Below the pieces are notes generated by a model. The model was not told where the DNA came from. It did not search any database and worked only from the letters and a program-made list of their open reading frames with translations. From positions 248,001-312,000 of the forward strand of contig NZ_VOHA01000006.1 of the NCBI RefSeq assembly GCF_007859315.1: a DNA stretch of 64,000 nt, written 5' to 3'. A program made the translations under genes and the position numbers. How positions within the stretch are numbered: the stretch's first letter is position 1; each line of letters begins with the position of its first letter. Below are positions 44,566 to 53,981 of the stretch, in pieces. The stretch comes from Reyranella sp. CPCC 100927 (GTDB taxonomy: Bacteria > Pseudomonadota > Alphaproteobacteria > Reyranellales > Reyranellaceae).

Positions 44566-46221
44566 CTACCGCGTCCCCGTCGACTGCGGCGGCCAGGGGC
44601 GCGGTGGGTCCGGGCGTTCGGCGATGGCGCTGGTGGCGTAGCCGATGGCGCGCGCGTAGAGCGTGTGATCGTGCAGCACGCGCTCGGCAAGCTCGATGTC
44701 CTTGGCCGGCGACTGATCCGATGGCGGGCAGAGCGCGCGCAGTGCGCTCACGCGCTCGGGCGTTGGATCGCGCACGGTGTGCCATTCCGCCATCGTGCGC
44801 CGCACCTCCTGGGCGCGCTGCTCGAGTTCGCCAGGCAGCGTGCCGGAGTCGCTGAACTTGGCGGTGCACACGGTCGGCAAGACGCCGATCTCGGCCCAGG
44901 CGTAGCCTGACGGCGCCAGCATGCGCGACCACGTCAGGGTCAGCTCGCCGTCGTTGGGCATGGGCACCACGGTCTGCACCGTGCCCTTGCCGTAGGACGT
45001 GCTGCCGACCACCACGGCGCGGCCGCGATCCTGCAGCGCGGCGGCCACGATCTCGGCGGCCGAGGCCGAGCGGCCGTTCATCAGTGCCACCATCGGCACG
45101 CGGGCCAGCAAAGCCGTCCCGCTGGAGCGGAAGGTCATGCGGCTGTCGGGGTGGCGGCCCTCGGTGGTCAGCACCGTGCCGCTGTCCAGCAGCAGGCTCG
45201 CCGTCGTGATGGAGCGATCGAGCAGCCCGCCGGGGTTGTCGCGCATGTCGAGGATGATGCCGGCCATCCCCGAACCGATCTCGACAGCCGCCGTCTCCAG
45301 CGCCGTCTTCAGGGCCTCCGGCGTGCCCTTGTTGAAGCCGGTCAGCTTGATATGGGCGATGTCGCCGCGGCGCTCATAGGTCACCGTGGTGGGAATGATG
45401 TAGGCGCGGCGGATGCTGAAGACGATCTCGCGGCTCTCCGACGGGCGGAACACGCCCATCGACACGGTGGTGCCGACGCGGCCGCGCAGCAGGCGCACGA
45501 TATCGCGCATCGGCTTGCCGTCGACCCGGTTTCCCTCGACCGACACGATGCGGTCGCCGGGCTTGATGCCGGCGCCGTCGGCCGGGGCGCCGGACTGGAC
45601 CATCCGTACGATGGTCTGGTCGTTCTCGGCCTCGACGGTGACGCCGATGCCGCCGTCGCCTTCGCGGTTGAAGCGGTTGTCGCGCGACTCGACCGGGTCC
45701 GAGTAGCGCGAGTTGCGATCGAGCTTGCGCGCCGTTCCGTCCATCGCGGCGCGCAGCACGCGGTCGCGGCCGGCCGCGCGCAGCGGCTGCGAGGCGTCCA
45801 TGGCGGCCCGCACCAGGCCGGCGGTGGCCTCGCCCCAGGCCGGACCGTCGTCGCGCTCGGCCGGTATCGGGCGCTGGGCGATGATCTTGTCGCCCTGGTA
45901 CAGCACCAGGGCACCACCGCGCTCCTCGAGGCGGATCTGGCTGTCGAGTGCCGAGACGTTCTTGATGGCTTCGGCGGTCAGGGGGCCGTAGTCCTTGATC
46001 GCCGTGATGTAGCGGTCGGCGATGGCGGAATAGCCACGGACCAGAACCCGGTCGATCGAACTGTCGCGCAGGGTTGATGTCGGGGGCGGGCCATCGGCGG
46101 CGGCGAGGCAGGAGGCCACACCCATCGCGGCGGCCAGGACCGACACCGTGCGCCAAATCGTGGCCTTGGCGGACGTCCCGCGACGGCCGCGAACAGTCAG
46201 AAAGCCCATGCGATCCTGCAT
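44566..46221 (-). CDS. S41-family C-terminal processing peptidase with PDZ domain
   Basis: A 551-residue periplasmic serine peptidase (CtpA-like). ATG at 46221 is preferred; ATG 46209 is possible. An N-terminal signal/lipoprotein segment (AAAMGVASCLAAADG) suggests a lipobox Cys. The PDZ domain spans about residues 175-260 (IGVTVEAENDQTIVRMVQSG, GIKPGDRIVSVEG). The catalytic Ser is in NGRSASAAEIVAAALQD and the Lys in GSTSYGKGTVQT; LDMRDNPGGLLDRS precedes. It trims periplasmic proteins, such as lipoproteins or murein hydrolases. It is the last of the minus-strand block DprA-TopA-RNase R-DUF983. Confidence 0.93.
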   Translation of the reverse strand: MQDRMGFLTVRGRRGTSAKATIWRTVSVLAAAMGVASCLAAADGPPPTSTLRDSSIDRVLVRGYSAIADRYITAIKDYGPLTAEAIKNVSALDSQIRLEERGGALVLYQGDKIIAQRPIPAERDDGPAWGEATAGLVRAAMDASQPLRAAGRDRVLRAAMDGTARKLDRNSRYSDPVESRDNRFNREGDGGIGVTVEAENDQTIVRMVQSGAPADGAGIKPGDRIVSVEGNRVDGKPMRDIVRLLRGRVGTTVSMGVFRPSESREIVFSIRRAYIIPTTVTYERRGDIAHIKLTGFNKGTPEALKTALETAAVEIGSGMAGIILDMRDNPGGLLDRSITTASLLLDSGTVLTTEGRHPDSRMTFRSSGTALLARVPMVALMNGRSASAAEIVAAALQDRGRAVVVGSTSYGKGTVQTVVPMPNDGELTLTWSRMLAPSGYAWAEIGVLPTVCTAKFSDSGTLPGELEQRAQEVRRTMAEWHTVRDPTPERVSALRALCPPSDQSPAKDIELAERVLHDHTLYARAIGYATSAIAERPDPPRPWPPQSTGTR

Positions 46222-46332
46222 ATCTGTGCACCAACCGGACCGGCCGGCGCATCCCGAACCCGTAACACGCACTTTACCATAGCCCCGACCGCCGGACAGA
46301 GCGGATCGCCCCCGAAGTGGAACAAAAACCGG

Positions 46333-46713
46333 TTAACCCGGCTGACGCGACCGTACCCGCAGGGCCCACAGCACGCCGATGACCGCGCCTTTGACGCGTG
46401 GCAGCAGCCACAGGCAGAGCCCGATGGTCAGCGGCAGGAACAGCGCCGCGTGAACCCAGAGCGCCGGCTCGTACAGCTTCTCGACCAGCAGCACCAGGGG
46501 GACGACGATATGGCCGACGATGAAGATCACGAAGTAAGCCGGCGCATCGTCGGCCCGGTACGCCTCCAGGTCCGCGCCGCACGCGGTGCAGGCCGGCGCC
46601 ATCTTCAGGTAGCCTGTAAAGAGACTGCGCGCGCCGCAGGCCGGGCAACGGCCGGCCCAGCCGCGCCACATCGCCGGCACCCAGTCACGCGCCTGCTTGT
46701 CGTCGTTGCTCAT
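46333..46713 (-). CDS. DUF983 zinc-ribbon membrane protein
   Basis: A 126-residue protein with an N-terminal zinc ribbon (CPACGARSLF and CTACGADLEAY) and two transmembrane helices (about residues 60-80 and 86-108). ATG at 46713 is five bases after the RNase R stop; a TTG nine bases upstream would overlap it. DUF983 genes commonly follow rnr in alphaproteobacteria, where they are linked to cytochrome oxidase assembly or membrane maintenance; the function is not settled. Confidence 0.88.
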   Translation of the reverse strand: MSNDDKQARDWVPAMWRGWAGRCPACGARSLFTGYLKMAPACTACGADLEAYRADDAPAYFVIFIVGHIVVPLVLLVEKLYEPALWVHAALFLPLTIGLCLWLLPRVKGAVIGVLWALRVRSRQPG

Positions 46714-46718
46714 GTCGC

Positions 46719-48965
46719 TCAACGCCGGCGCGTGGTCGGGCGCCGTGCCGCCGTCTTGCCCGGTGCCCGCACGCGGCGCGCGGCAGGGCCGGGGCGGCTG
46801 GCAGCGGCTTCGACCCGCTCCAGCATCTCGAACAGCAGGCCGCCGGTGGCGACATCGGCTTCGCGCAGGCGCACCCGGACGCGGTCGCCCAGCCGCCAGG
46901 TCGCGCCGGTGCGGCGGCCGACCAGCGCCTGGCCCGGCTCGTCATGATCGAAGTACTCCTCGCCCAGGGTCTTGATCGGGATCAGGCCGTTGGCGCCGCT
47001 GTCGTCCAGTTCGACGAACAGGCCGAAGCGGGTGACTCCGGCGATGCGGGCGCCGAACTCGGCGCCGACCCGGTCGGCCATGTAGGCCGCCATGTAGCGG
47101 TCCATCGCCGCGCGTTCGGCCGCGACCGCGCGGCGCTCGCATTGCGAGATGCTCTCGCCCAGTTCGGCGAAGCCGGCGCCGGCATCCGGCGGCAGGCCAC
47201 CTGCCCCCAGGCCGAGGCCCGTGATCAGGGCGCGGTGCACCAGCAGATCGGCGTAGCGGCGGATGGGCGACGTGAAGTGCGCATAGCGGCGCAACGCCAG
47301 GCCGAAATGGCCGACATTCTCTGGGCTGTACACGGCCTGGCTCTGGCTGCGCAGGATCGTCTCGTGCACCAGCCGTTCGTAGGGCTGGCCGGCGGCCTTG
47401 CGCAGCACGCCTTCGAAATCGCGTGGTTGCAGGTTCAAGCCCGGCGGCAGGCCGATACCCAGGGTGGCAAGGAACTCGCGCAGCGCCTGGACCTTGGCGG
47501 CATCGGGTGGCGCGTGCACACGATACATGCAGGGCTGGTGACGCCGCTCCAACGTCTCGGCCGCCGCCACGTTGGCGAGGATCATGAACTCCTCGATCAG
47601 GCGGTGGCTGTCGAAGCGCTCGCGCAGGCGGATCGAGGCGATGCGGCCGGTCTCGTCGAGGCTGACCAGGCGCTCGGGCAGGTCGAGGTCGATGGTGCCG
47701 CGCGCCTGGCGTGCCTGCAGCAGGGTGGCGTAGGCGCCGTACAAAGGAGCCACCACGTCGTTCATCAGCGGCAGCAGCTCGCCATCGGGATGGCCATCGC
47801 GCGCCTGCTGCATGCGGGTATACGTGAGCCGCGCCGCCGAGCGGATCAGCGCGCGGTGGAAGCGGTGGCGCTTCAGGTGTCCGGCGGCGTCGATCCACAT
47901 CTCGGCCACCAGGGTCGGCCGGTCCTCGTGCGGGCGCAGCGAGCACCAGCCGTTGCTGAGTTCCTCGGGCAGCATCGGTACGACGCGATCGGGGAAGTAT
48001 ACCGAGTTGCCGCGGCGCACGGCGGCGCGGTCGAGCGCATCGTCGGGGCGCACATACCAGGCGACGTCGGCGATGGCGACGCTGAGATGCCAGCCACCCG
48101 GATTGGCCGGGTCGGAATCCGGCTCGGCCCAGACGGCGTCATCGAAGTCGCGCGCATCCTCGCCGTCGATGGTGACGAACGGCACGCCGCGCATGTCGAC
48201 GCGATCACCCAGCGGCGCCGCCACGGCTTCGCGGGCCTGCACCAGCGCCGCCTCGGGGAACTCGACCGGGATGTCGTTGGCGGCAATCGCGATCAGGCTC
48301 ACCGCGCGCGGATCGCGCAGGGTGCCGACCTTTTCGAGCACACGGCCGCGGCGGGCGAGGTGTCCGCCCATCGGTTCGACCCAAACGACATCGCCGTCGA
48401 CGGCGTCGTTCAGATCGCGCGGCGCGACCTCGATCTCGTAGCGCAGCTTGCGGTCGGTGGGACGCACGAAGGCGTTGCGCGCACCACGCGGCATTTCCAC
48501 CACGCCCAGGATGCGGCGCGGGCCATGGCCTACCTTGCGCACGATCTGTGCATCGTAGCGGCGCTGGCCGCGCTTGCGCAGGCGCGCCAGCAGACGGTCG
48601 CCGGCGCCGGGCGCGGCGTGCTCACGCGTCGGCTGCACGATGATCTCGGGCGGGGCGGCGCCGTCGTCGGGATTCCAGTGTACGGGGCGCGCCAGCAGAT
48701 CGCCGTCGGCGTCGGGACCGATCACCTCGATCACGAGGTACTCGGGCAAGGCGCCCGGATCCATGAGCTCGCGCCGGGTGCCGCGCGCGACGGCGCCGTC
48801 GGCGCGCAGGTCACGCAGCAGTTCCTTCAGGCCGACGCGGTCGGCACCCTTGATGTTGAAGGCTTTGGCGATTTCACGTTTGCCGACCGGCACCGGACTC
48901 TCGCGGATGAAGGCGAGGATCTGGTCGCGGGTGGGAAGGGGAGTTGTCTGTTTCTTTGGTTTCAT
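46719..48965 (-). CDS. rnr: Ribonuclease R
   Basis: A 748-residue 3'-5' exoribonuclease. ATG 48965. N-terminal winged helix (about residues 10-75), cold-shock/OB domains, the RNB catalytic domain with TIDGEDARDFDDAVWAE (metal-binding Asp cluster) and WYVRPDDALDRAAVRRGNSV, YFPDRVVPMLPEELSNG, SPIRRYADLLVHRAL, then an S1 domain near IAGVTRFGLFVELDDSGANG and a basic Arg/Lys-rich tail that helps process structured RNA. It follows topA by 39 bases and precedes the DUF983 gene, the standard alphaproteobacterial order. Confidence 0.96.
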   Translation of the reverse strand: MKPKKQTTPLPTRDQILAFIRESPVPVGKREIAKAFNIKGADRVGLKELLRDLRADGAVARGTRRELMDPGALPEYLVIEVIGPDADGDLLARPVHWNPDDGAAPPEIIVQPTREHAAPGAGDRLLARLRKRGQRRYDAQIVRKVGHGPRRILGVVEMPRGARNAFVRPTDRKLRYEIEVAPRDLNDAVDGDVVWVEPMGGHLARRGRVLEKVGTLRDPRAVSLIAIAANDIPVEFPEAALVQAREAVAAPLGDRVDMRGVPFVTIDGEDARDFDDAVWAEPDSDPANPGGWHLSVAIADVAWYVRPDDALDRAAVRRGNSVYFPDRVVPMLPEELSNGWCSLRPHEDRPTLVAEMWIDAAGHLKRHRFHRALIRSAARLTYTRMQQARDGHPDGELLPLMNDVVAPLYGAYATLLQARQARGTIDLDLPERLVSLDETGRIASIRLRERFDSHRLIEEFMILANVAAAETLERRHQPCMYRVHAPPDAAKVQALREFLATLGIGLPPGLNLQPRDFEGVLRKAAGQPYERLVHETILRSQSQAVYSPENVGHFGLALRRYAHFTSPIRRYADLLVHRALITGLGLGAGGLPPDAGAGFAELGESISQCERRAVAAERAAMDRYMAAYMADRVGAEFGARIAGVTRFGLFVELDDSGANGLIPIKTLGEEYFDHDEPGQALVGRRTGATWRLGDRVRVRLREADVATGGLLFEMLERVEAAASRPGPAARRVRAPGKTAARRPTTRRR

Positions 48966-49004
48966 CAAATGTTGGCGGGTCGCGCGTTCAGGCGCGACGC
49001 ATGC

Positions 49005-51674
49005 CTATGCAGCCGCTTTCTTGCCGGCCGCTTTCTTCTTCGCGGCGGGTTTCTTGGCGGCAGGTTTCTTGTCTGTGGTTTTGGTCGCAGCCTTGGGTGC
49101 TGCGGCTTTCTTCGATGCCGTCCGGCGATTGCCGCGCCGTCCGCCGCCGCCGTTGGCCGCGCGTGCGGCCAGCAGGGGCAGGGCCTGCTCCAGGGTCACG
49201 GCTTCGGGCGTCAGGCCGTTGGTGAGCGTGGCGTTGACCTTGCCATGCTTGACGTAGGGTCCGTAACGGCCGCTGTAGACCTCGACGGGTTGGCCGTCGT
49301 CGGGATGTTCGCCGAGCGTGCGCAGTGCCTTGACCGGCGCGCGCGCACCACGACCGGCTTTGGGCTCGGCCAGCAGCGCAACGGCGCGGTTCATGCCGAT
49401 GCTCAGCACGTCCTCGTCGGCCGGGATCGAACGATAATTCGAGCCGTGCCGTACATAGGGGCCGAAGCGGCCGATGCCGGCGAGGATCGGTTCGCCATCC
49501 TCGGGATGTTTGCCCAGTTCGCGCGGCAGCGACAGGATCGCCAGTGCCTGCTCGAGCGTGACTTCGGTGGCGCTGTAGCCCTTGGGCAGCGAGGCGCGCT
49601 TGGGCTTCTCCTTGCCCTCGGCCTCGCCCAGCTGGGCGTAGGCCCCGTAGGGGCCCTGGCGCACCGTCACCGTCTTGCCGGTCTCGGGGTCGATACCCAG
49701 CTCGCGCGGGCCGTCCAGCGCGCCATTGCCATTGCCGTCACCATTGTCGTTGGCCGGCGGTACCGCGAGCTTGCGGGTGTAGCGGCACTCCGGGTAGTTC
49801 GAGCAGCCGATGAAGCCGCCGAACTTGCCGAGCTTCAACGACAGCCGACCCTTCTCGCACGCCGGACAGCCGCGCGGATCCTTGCCGTCGGTGCGTTCGG
49901 GGAAGAAGTGCGGTCCCAGTTCGGCATCGATGGCGTCGAGCACGTCCTTGACGCGCAGTTCCGACGTGCCGTCGACTGCGCCCTTGAAGTCGCGCCAGAA
50001 GGCGCGCAGCACGGCGCGCCAGTCGACGCGACCGCCGGAGATGTCGTCGAGCTGCTCCTCCAGGCCGGCCGTGAAGTCGTACTCGACGTAGCGCGGGAAG
50101 TACGTCACCAGGAACGAGGTGACGATGCGGCCGCGGTCCTCGGGTACGAAGCGCTTGCGATCGAGCACCACGTAGCCACGATTCTGAAGCACCTCGATGA
50201 TGCTGGCGTAGGTCGAGGGCCGGCCGATGCCGAGCTCCTCCAGCTTCTTCACCAGCGTCGCCTCGGAGTACCGCGGCGGCGGCTCGGTGAAATGCTGCTC
50301 GGGCTTCACGTCGCCGCGCTGCAGGGGATCCTGCGGCTGTACGTCGGGGAGGCGGGCGCCGTTCTCGCTCTCCTCGTCGTCCTTGCCTTCCTCGTAGAGC
50401 GTGAGGAAGCCATCGAACCTCACCACCGAACCGGTGGCGCGCAGGCGTACATTGTGATCGCCCGACTCGATGTCGACCGTGACCTGATCGAGCACGGCGC
50501 TTTCCATCTGGCAGGCCACCGTGCGCTTCCAGATCAGCTCGTAGAGCCGCAGCTGGTCGCGATCGAGATAGCGCGCCACGCTCTCGGGCGTGCGGAACAA
50601 ATCGGTGGGGCGGATCGCCTCGTGGGCTTCCTGCGCGTTCTTCTGCTTGGACGTATAGAAGCGCGGCTGCTCGGGAACGTAGTCCTTGCCGTACTTGCTT
50701 TCGATCAGGTTACGCGTCTGCGCGCGCGCCTCGGGCGCCATGTCGACGCCGTCGGTGCGCATGTATGTGATCAGGCCGACGGTCTCACCGTCGACGTCGA
50801 CGCCCTCGTAGAGCCGCTGCGCCACGCGCATCGTGTGCGCGGCACCCAGGCCGAGCTTGCGCGAGGCCTCCATCTGCAGGGTCGAGGTGATGAACGGCGG
50901 CGGCGGATTGCGCCTGACCTGCCGGCGATCGACGCTGGCTACGGAAAAGGCGCGGCTCTCGATCTGTGCCTTGGCCGCCATCGCCTCGGCCTCGGTCGGC
51001 AGGTCGAACTTGTCGAGCTTCTGGCCGTTGAGGTGCGTGAGGCGGGCGCTGAAGACCTGCCCGCGCGGCGTCGTGAACAGCGTATCGATGGTCCAGTATT
51101 CGCGCGCCCGGAAGGCCTCGATCTCGGCCTCGCGCTCGCAGATCAGGCGCAGCGCGACCGACTGCACGCGACCGGCCGACTTGCTGCCGGGCAGCTTGCG
51201 CCACAGCACCGGCGAGAGCGTGAAGCCGACGAGATAGTCGAGCGCGCGGCGCGCCAGATAGGCCTCGACCAGCGGCTGGTCGATGTCGCGCGGATGCGCT
51301 ACGGCGTCCTGCACCGCCTTCTTGGTGATGGCGTTGAAGGCGACCCGTTTGACCTGGACGCCCTTGAGCGCATTCTTGTGCGCCAGGATGTCCATGACGT
51401 GCCAGGAGATGGCTTCGCCCTCGCGATCAGGGTCAGTCGCGAGATAAAGAGTCTTGGCGCCCTTCACGGCGCGGGCGATGTCGTTCACCCGCTGCTGGGA
51501 GCGGGCGTCGATCTCCCAGTCCATGGCGAAATCTTCATCCGGACGCACCGAGCCATCCTTGGCCGGCAGGTCGCGCACATGGCCGAAGCTGGCCAGCACG
51601 GTGTAACCGGGACCCAGGTATTTGCCGATGGTCTTGGCCTTGGCCGGCGACTCGACGACGAGGACGTTGGACAT
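49005..51674 (-). CDS. topA: DNA topoisomerase I
   Basis: An 889-residue type IA topoisomerase that relaxes negative supercoils. Toprim domain MSNVLVVESPAKAKTIGKYL with LYLATDPDREGEAISWHV; the active-site Tyr is in VGLITYMRTDGVDMAPEA (about residue 308); SAGRVQSVALRLICEREAEI follows the ARRALDYLVGF segment. C-terminal zinc-finger CPACEKGRLSLKLGKFGGFI then CSNYPECRYT, repeated Topo-C modules (GRFGPYVRHGSNY and GRYGPYVKHGKVN), and a Lys/Ala-rich tail. It lies downstream of dprA and upstream of rnr, all minus strand. Confidence 0.97.
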   Translation of the reverse strand: MSNVLVVESPAKAKTIGKYLGPGYTVLASFGHVRDLPAKDGSVRPDEDFAMDWEIDARSQQRVNDIARAVKGAKTLYLATDPDREGEAISWHVMDILAHKNALKGVQVKRVAFNAITKKAVQDAVAHPRDIDQPLVEAYLARRALDYLVGFTLSPVLWRKLPGSKSAGRVQSVALRLICEREAEIEAFRAREYWTIDTLFTTPRGQVFSARLTHLNGQKLDKFDLPTEAEAMAAKAQIESRAFSVASVDRRQVRRNPPPPFITSTLQMEASRKLGLGAAHTMRVAQRLYEGVDVDGETVGLITYMRTDGVDMAPEARAQTRNLIESKYGKDYVPEQPRFYTSKQKNAQEAHEAIRPTDLFRTPESVARYLDRDQLRLYELIWKRTVACQMESAVLDQVTVDIESGDHNVRLRATGSVVRFDGFLTLYEEGKDDEESENGARLPDVQPQDPLQRGDVKPEQHFTEPPPRYSEATLVKKLEELGIGRPSTYASIIEVLQNRGYVVLDRKRFVPEDRGRIVTSFLVTYFPRYVEYDFTAGLEEQLDDISGGRVDWRAVLRAFWRDFKGAVDGTSELRVKDVLDAIDAELGPHFFPERTDGKDPRGCPACEKGRLSLKLGKFGGFIGCSNYPECRYTRKLAVPPANDNGDGNGNGALDGPRELGIDPETGKTVTVRQGPYGAYAQLGEAEGKEKPKRASLPKGYSATEVTLEQALAILSLPRELGKHPEDGEPILAGIGRFGPYVRHGSNYRSIPADEDVLSIGMNRAVALLAEPKAGRGARAPVKALRTLGEHPDDGQPVEVYSGRYGPYVKHGKVNATLTNGLTPEAVTLEQALPLLAARAANGGGGRRGNRRTASKKAAAPKAATKTTDKKPAAKKPAAKKKAAGKKAAA

Positions 51675-51740
51675 TTAAATCGTTCGCCGGCGCAGGCGCC
51701 GCTCCGCGATTGCACCCCAATCGCCAGCGATAACAACGCC

Positions 51741-52961
51741 TTAGATCAGGGCGACCATGTTTCCTTGCAGCCGCTCCACCCTCCCCAAAAGCTCCAGATC
51801 GAGTAGGGCGGCCGTGACGAGGGCGGCCGAGACATGGCACTCACGGATCAGTTCGTCAACCGGGGTAGGACTGGGACCGAGGCATGCGAGGATGCGGTCA
51901 TCCAAAGAATCATTCGTTTTTTCAATGACTTGAGGTGCGGCATCAAATGTCCCCGCCAACTGTGCGCTCGTGCCGGTCGACGGGGATTTCTTGAGGTTAC
52001 TTTTTGTGACGACAAGATTCTGGGGTGTCGCAGGGTTCATGTGGGCGAGCACGTCGGTGGCGCCCTCGACCAGGTGAGCGCCATCACGGATGAGCTGATT
52101 GCTGCCGCGACAGCGCGGGTCAAGCGGCGAGCCCGGCACGGCGAAGACCTCGCGTCCCTGATCGGCTGCTTGACGGGCGGTGATGAGCGAGCCCGACTGC
52201 AGCGCCGCTTCCACCACCAGCACGCCCAGCGACAAGCCGGACACGATGCGGTTGCGCCGGGGAAAATGCCGGGCCTGGGGCACTGCGCCCAGCGGCGCCT
52301 CCGACAGGATCAGGCCGCGTTCGGCCATCGCGCGGTAGAGATCCGCGTTCTCTGGCGGGTAGATGACGTCGATGCCACCCGCCAGGACGGCGACGGTGCC
52401 GGTCTCGAGCGCCGCGCGGTGTGCCGCGGTGTCGATCCCGCGCGCCAGGCCGGACGCGACCACAAAGCCCGCAGCACCCAGGTCCGTCGTCAGGGCAATC
52501 GTCACCCGCCGGCCGTTGGTCGACGCATTGCGTGCGCCCACCACGGCAATCATGGGCCGCGCCAGCAGGGTGCTGTCGCCGATGGCCGACAAGACCGGGG
52601 GCGCATCCGGGATCTGCGCCAGGGCCACCGGATAGTCGGCATCGCCATGAATGATGAAGCGGCCGCCCAGCGCGGCAAGGCCCTCGGCCTCGCGCTGGAT
52701 CGCTGCCGCTGGCGGCGACACGGGTGCCTGCGCAAAGCCGGCACGACGCGCCAACGACGGCAACGCCTCCAGCGCTGCCGTGGCGGAGCCGTAGTGGCCC
52801 AGCATCTCGTGAAACGTCACCGGTCCCACGCGCGGCGTGCGCGCCAGTCGCACACAGGCCAGGCGTTCGCCGTCAAGCCGCAGACCATCGTGCGATCGTC
52901 GCGAGGGGACGATGGCGCTTGCGGCTCGGGACAACAGGGAGAGGGGAGCCATTGCGTTCAT
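51741..52961 (-). CDS. dprA: DNA-processing protein DprA
   Basis: A 406-residue DprA/Smf protein that loads RecA on incoming single-stranded DNA during transformation. A helical SAM-like N-domain precedes the Rossmann domain with IAVVGARNASTNGRRVTI, VASGLARGIDTAAHRAAL, TVAVLAGGIDVIYPPENADL, SEAPLGAVPQARHFPRRNRI and REVFAVPGSPLDPRCRGSNQ; a winged-helix C-domain (about residues 340-400) ends in LEELLGRVERLQGN-like sequence. ATG at 52961; ATG 52952 is an alternative. Usually plsY lies directly upstream in this clade; here a seven-kilobase transport cluster intervenes. Confidence 0.94.
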   Translation of the reverse strand: MNAMAPLSLLSRAASAIVPSRRSHDGLRLDGERLACVRLARTPRVGPVTFHEMLGHYGSATAALEALPSLARRAGFAQAPVSPPAAAIQREAEGLAALGGRFIIHGDADYPVALAQIPDAPPVLSAIGDSTLLARPMIAVVGARNASTNGRRVTIALTTDLGAAGFVVASGLARGIDTAAHRAALETGTVAVLAGGIDVIYPPENADLYRAMAERGLILSEAPLGAVPQARHFPRRNRIVSGLSLGVLVVEAALQSGSLITARQAADQGREVFAVPGSPLDPRCRGSNQLIRDGAHLVEGATDVLAHMNPATPQNLVVTKSNLKKSPSTGTSAQLAGTFDAAPQVIEKTNDSLDDRILACLGPSPTPVDELIRECHVSAALVTAALLDLELLGRVERLQGNMVALI

Positions 52962-53020
52962 GAGGTGTTCTCATAACGCGAATCGGCTGGACTGTAAATC
53001 GCGTGAAAGTTGTATACGCG

Positions 53021-53938
53021 TTATCGCAGTTTCGGGTTCAGCGCATCGCGCAGCCAGTCGCCCAGCAGATTGACGGCCAATGACAGCACCATCAATGCCA
53101 GGGCCGGGAAGATCACGATCCACCATTCGCCCGAGAACAGGAAAGCGTTGCCGATGCGGATCAGGGTGCCCAGCGACGGCTGGGTTGGCGGCATGCCGAC
53201 ACCCAAGAAGGAGAGCGACGCCTCGGCGATGATGGCCAGCGCCAGCCCGATGGTGGCGATCACCAGCACCGGCCCCAGGGCGTTGGGAAGCACGTGCTTG
53301 ATCGCGATTTTGGTGCCGGAGATGCCGATGATGCGCGCAGCGTTGACGTAGTCCTTGCTCCGCTCCGCCAGGGTCGTGGCGCGCGTGACGCGCGCGAACT
53401 GTGGCCAGTTGGCAAAGCCGATCGACAGCACCAGCACCCACACCGCGAACTGATCGTGCATCTTGGGAAAGGCCACGCGCGCCACGCCGTCCAGGGTGAG
53501 TGCGATCAGGATCGCCGGCACGGTGAGCTGGATGTCGGCAATCCGCATGATCAGGGTGTCGACCCAGCCGCCGCGGAAGCCGGCGGCCAGCCCCAGCCCG
53601 ACGCCGAACGTTACCGAAAACGCGATGGCCGCTAGACTCACCAGCAGCGAGATACGGCCGCCATACATGATCGCGGACAACACGTCGCGGCCCTGGTTGT
53701 CGGTACCCAGCAGGTAGTCCGGCTTGCCGTCGGCGGTCCAGACCGGTGGGGTGAAAGCGTCAAGCAGCTTCAGGGTGCGCGGATTGAACGGATCATGCGG
53801 CGCCAGCCACGGTGCGAACAGGGCGCCGACCACGAACAGCACCGTGATGAGCGCCGCGGCCACGGTGAGCGGCGAGCGGCTGAAGCTCCACCACAGGTCA
53901 GAATCGCGCAGGCGCGCAGCGAAGGAGGCGTCCGACAT
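53021..53938 (-). CDS. ABC transporter permease, DppC/OppC-like (second system)
   Basis: A 305-residue inner-membrane permease with an OppC N-terminal segment, LLGTDNQGRDVLSAIMYGGR (signature), and the EAA-like loop ERSKDYVNAARIIGISGTKI; it ends DWLRDALNPKLR. It belongs with the DppB-like permease and receptor at 57335-60002, but three unrelated genes (MFS, Bug, TauD) lie between, and no ATPase genes are present in the cluster. The transporter may use the ATPases of the first system or others elsewhere. It is 59 bases from dprA. Confidence 0.93.
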   Translation of the reverse strand: MSDASFAARLRDSDLWWSFSRSPLTVAAALITVLFVVGALFAPWLAPHDPFNPRTLKLLDAFTPPVWTADGKPDYLLGTDNQGRDVLSAIMYGGRISLLVSLAAIAFSVTFGVGLGLAAGFRGGWVDTLIMRIADIQLTVPAILIALTLDGVARVAFPKMHDQFAVWVLVLSIGFANWPQFARVTRATTLAERSKDYVNAARIIGISGTKIAIKHVLPNALGPVLVIATIGLALAIIAEASLSFLGVGMPPTQPSLGTLIRIGNAFLFSGEWWIVIFPALALMVLSLAVNLLGDWLRDALNPKLR

Positions 53939-53981
53939 CGCCCGCGATCATGCCGGGTGTCGGCCAGCGGGGGAAGGGATG

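Noticed and set aside
46944..51806. A plus-strand open frame of about 1620 codons opposite rnr and topA
   Set aside because: It is antisense to two textbook genes, has Arg/Ala/Gly/His-skewed composition with no domain, and reflects the stop-poor third-codon pattern of GC-rich DNA.
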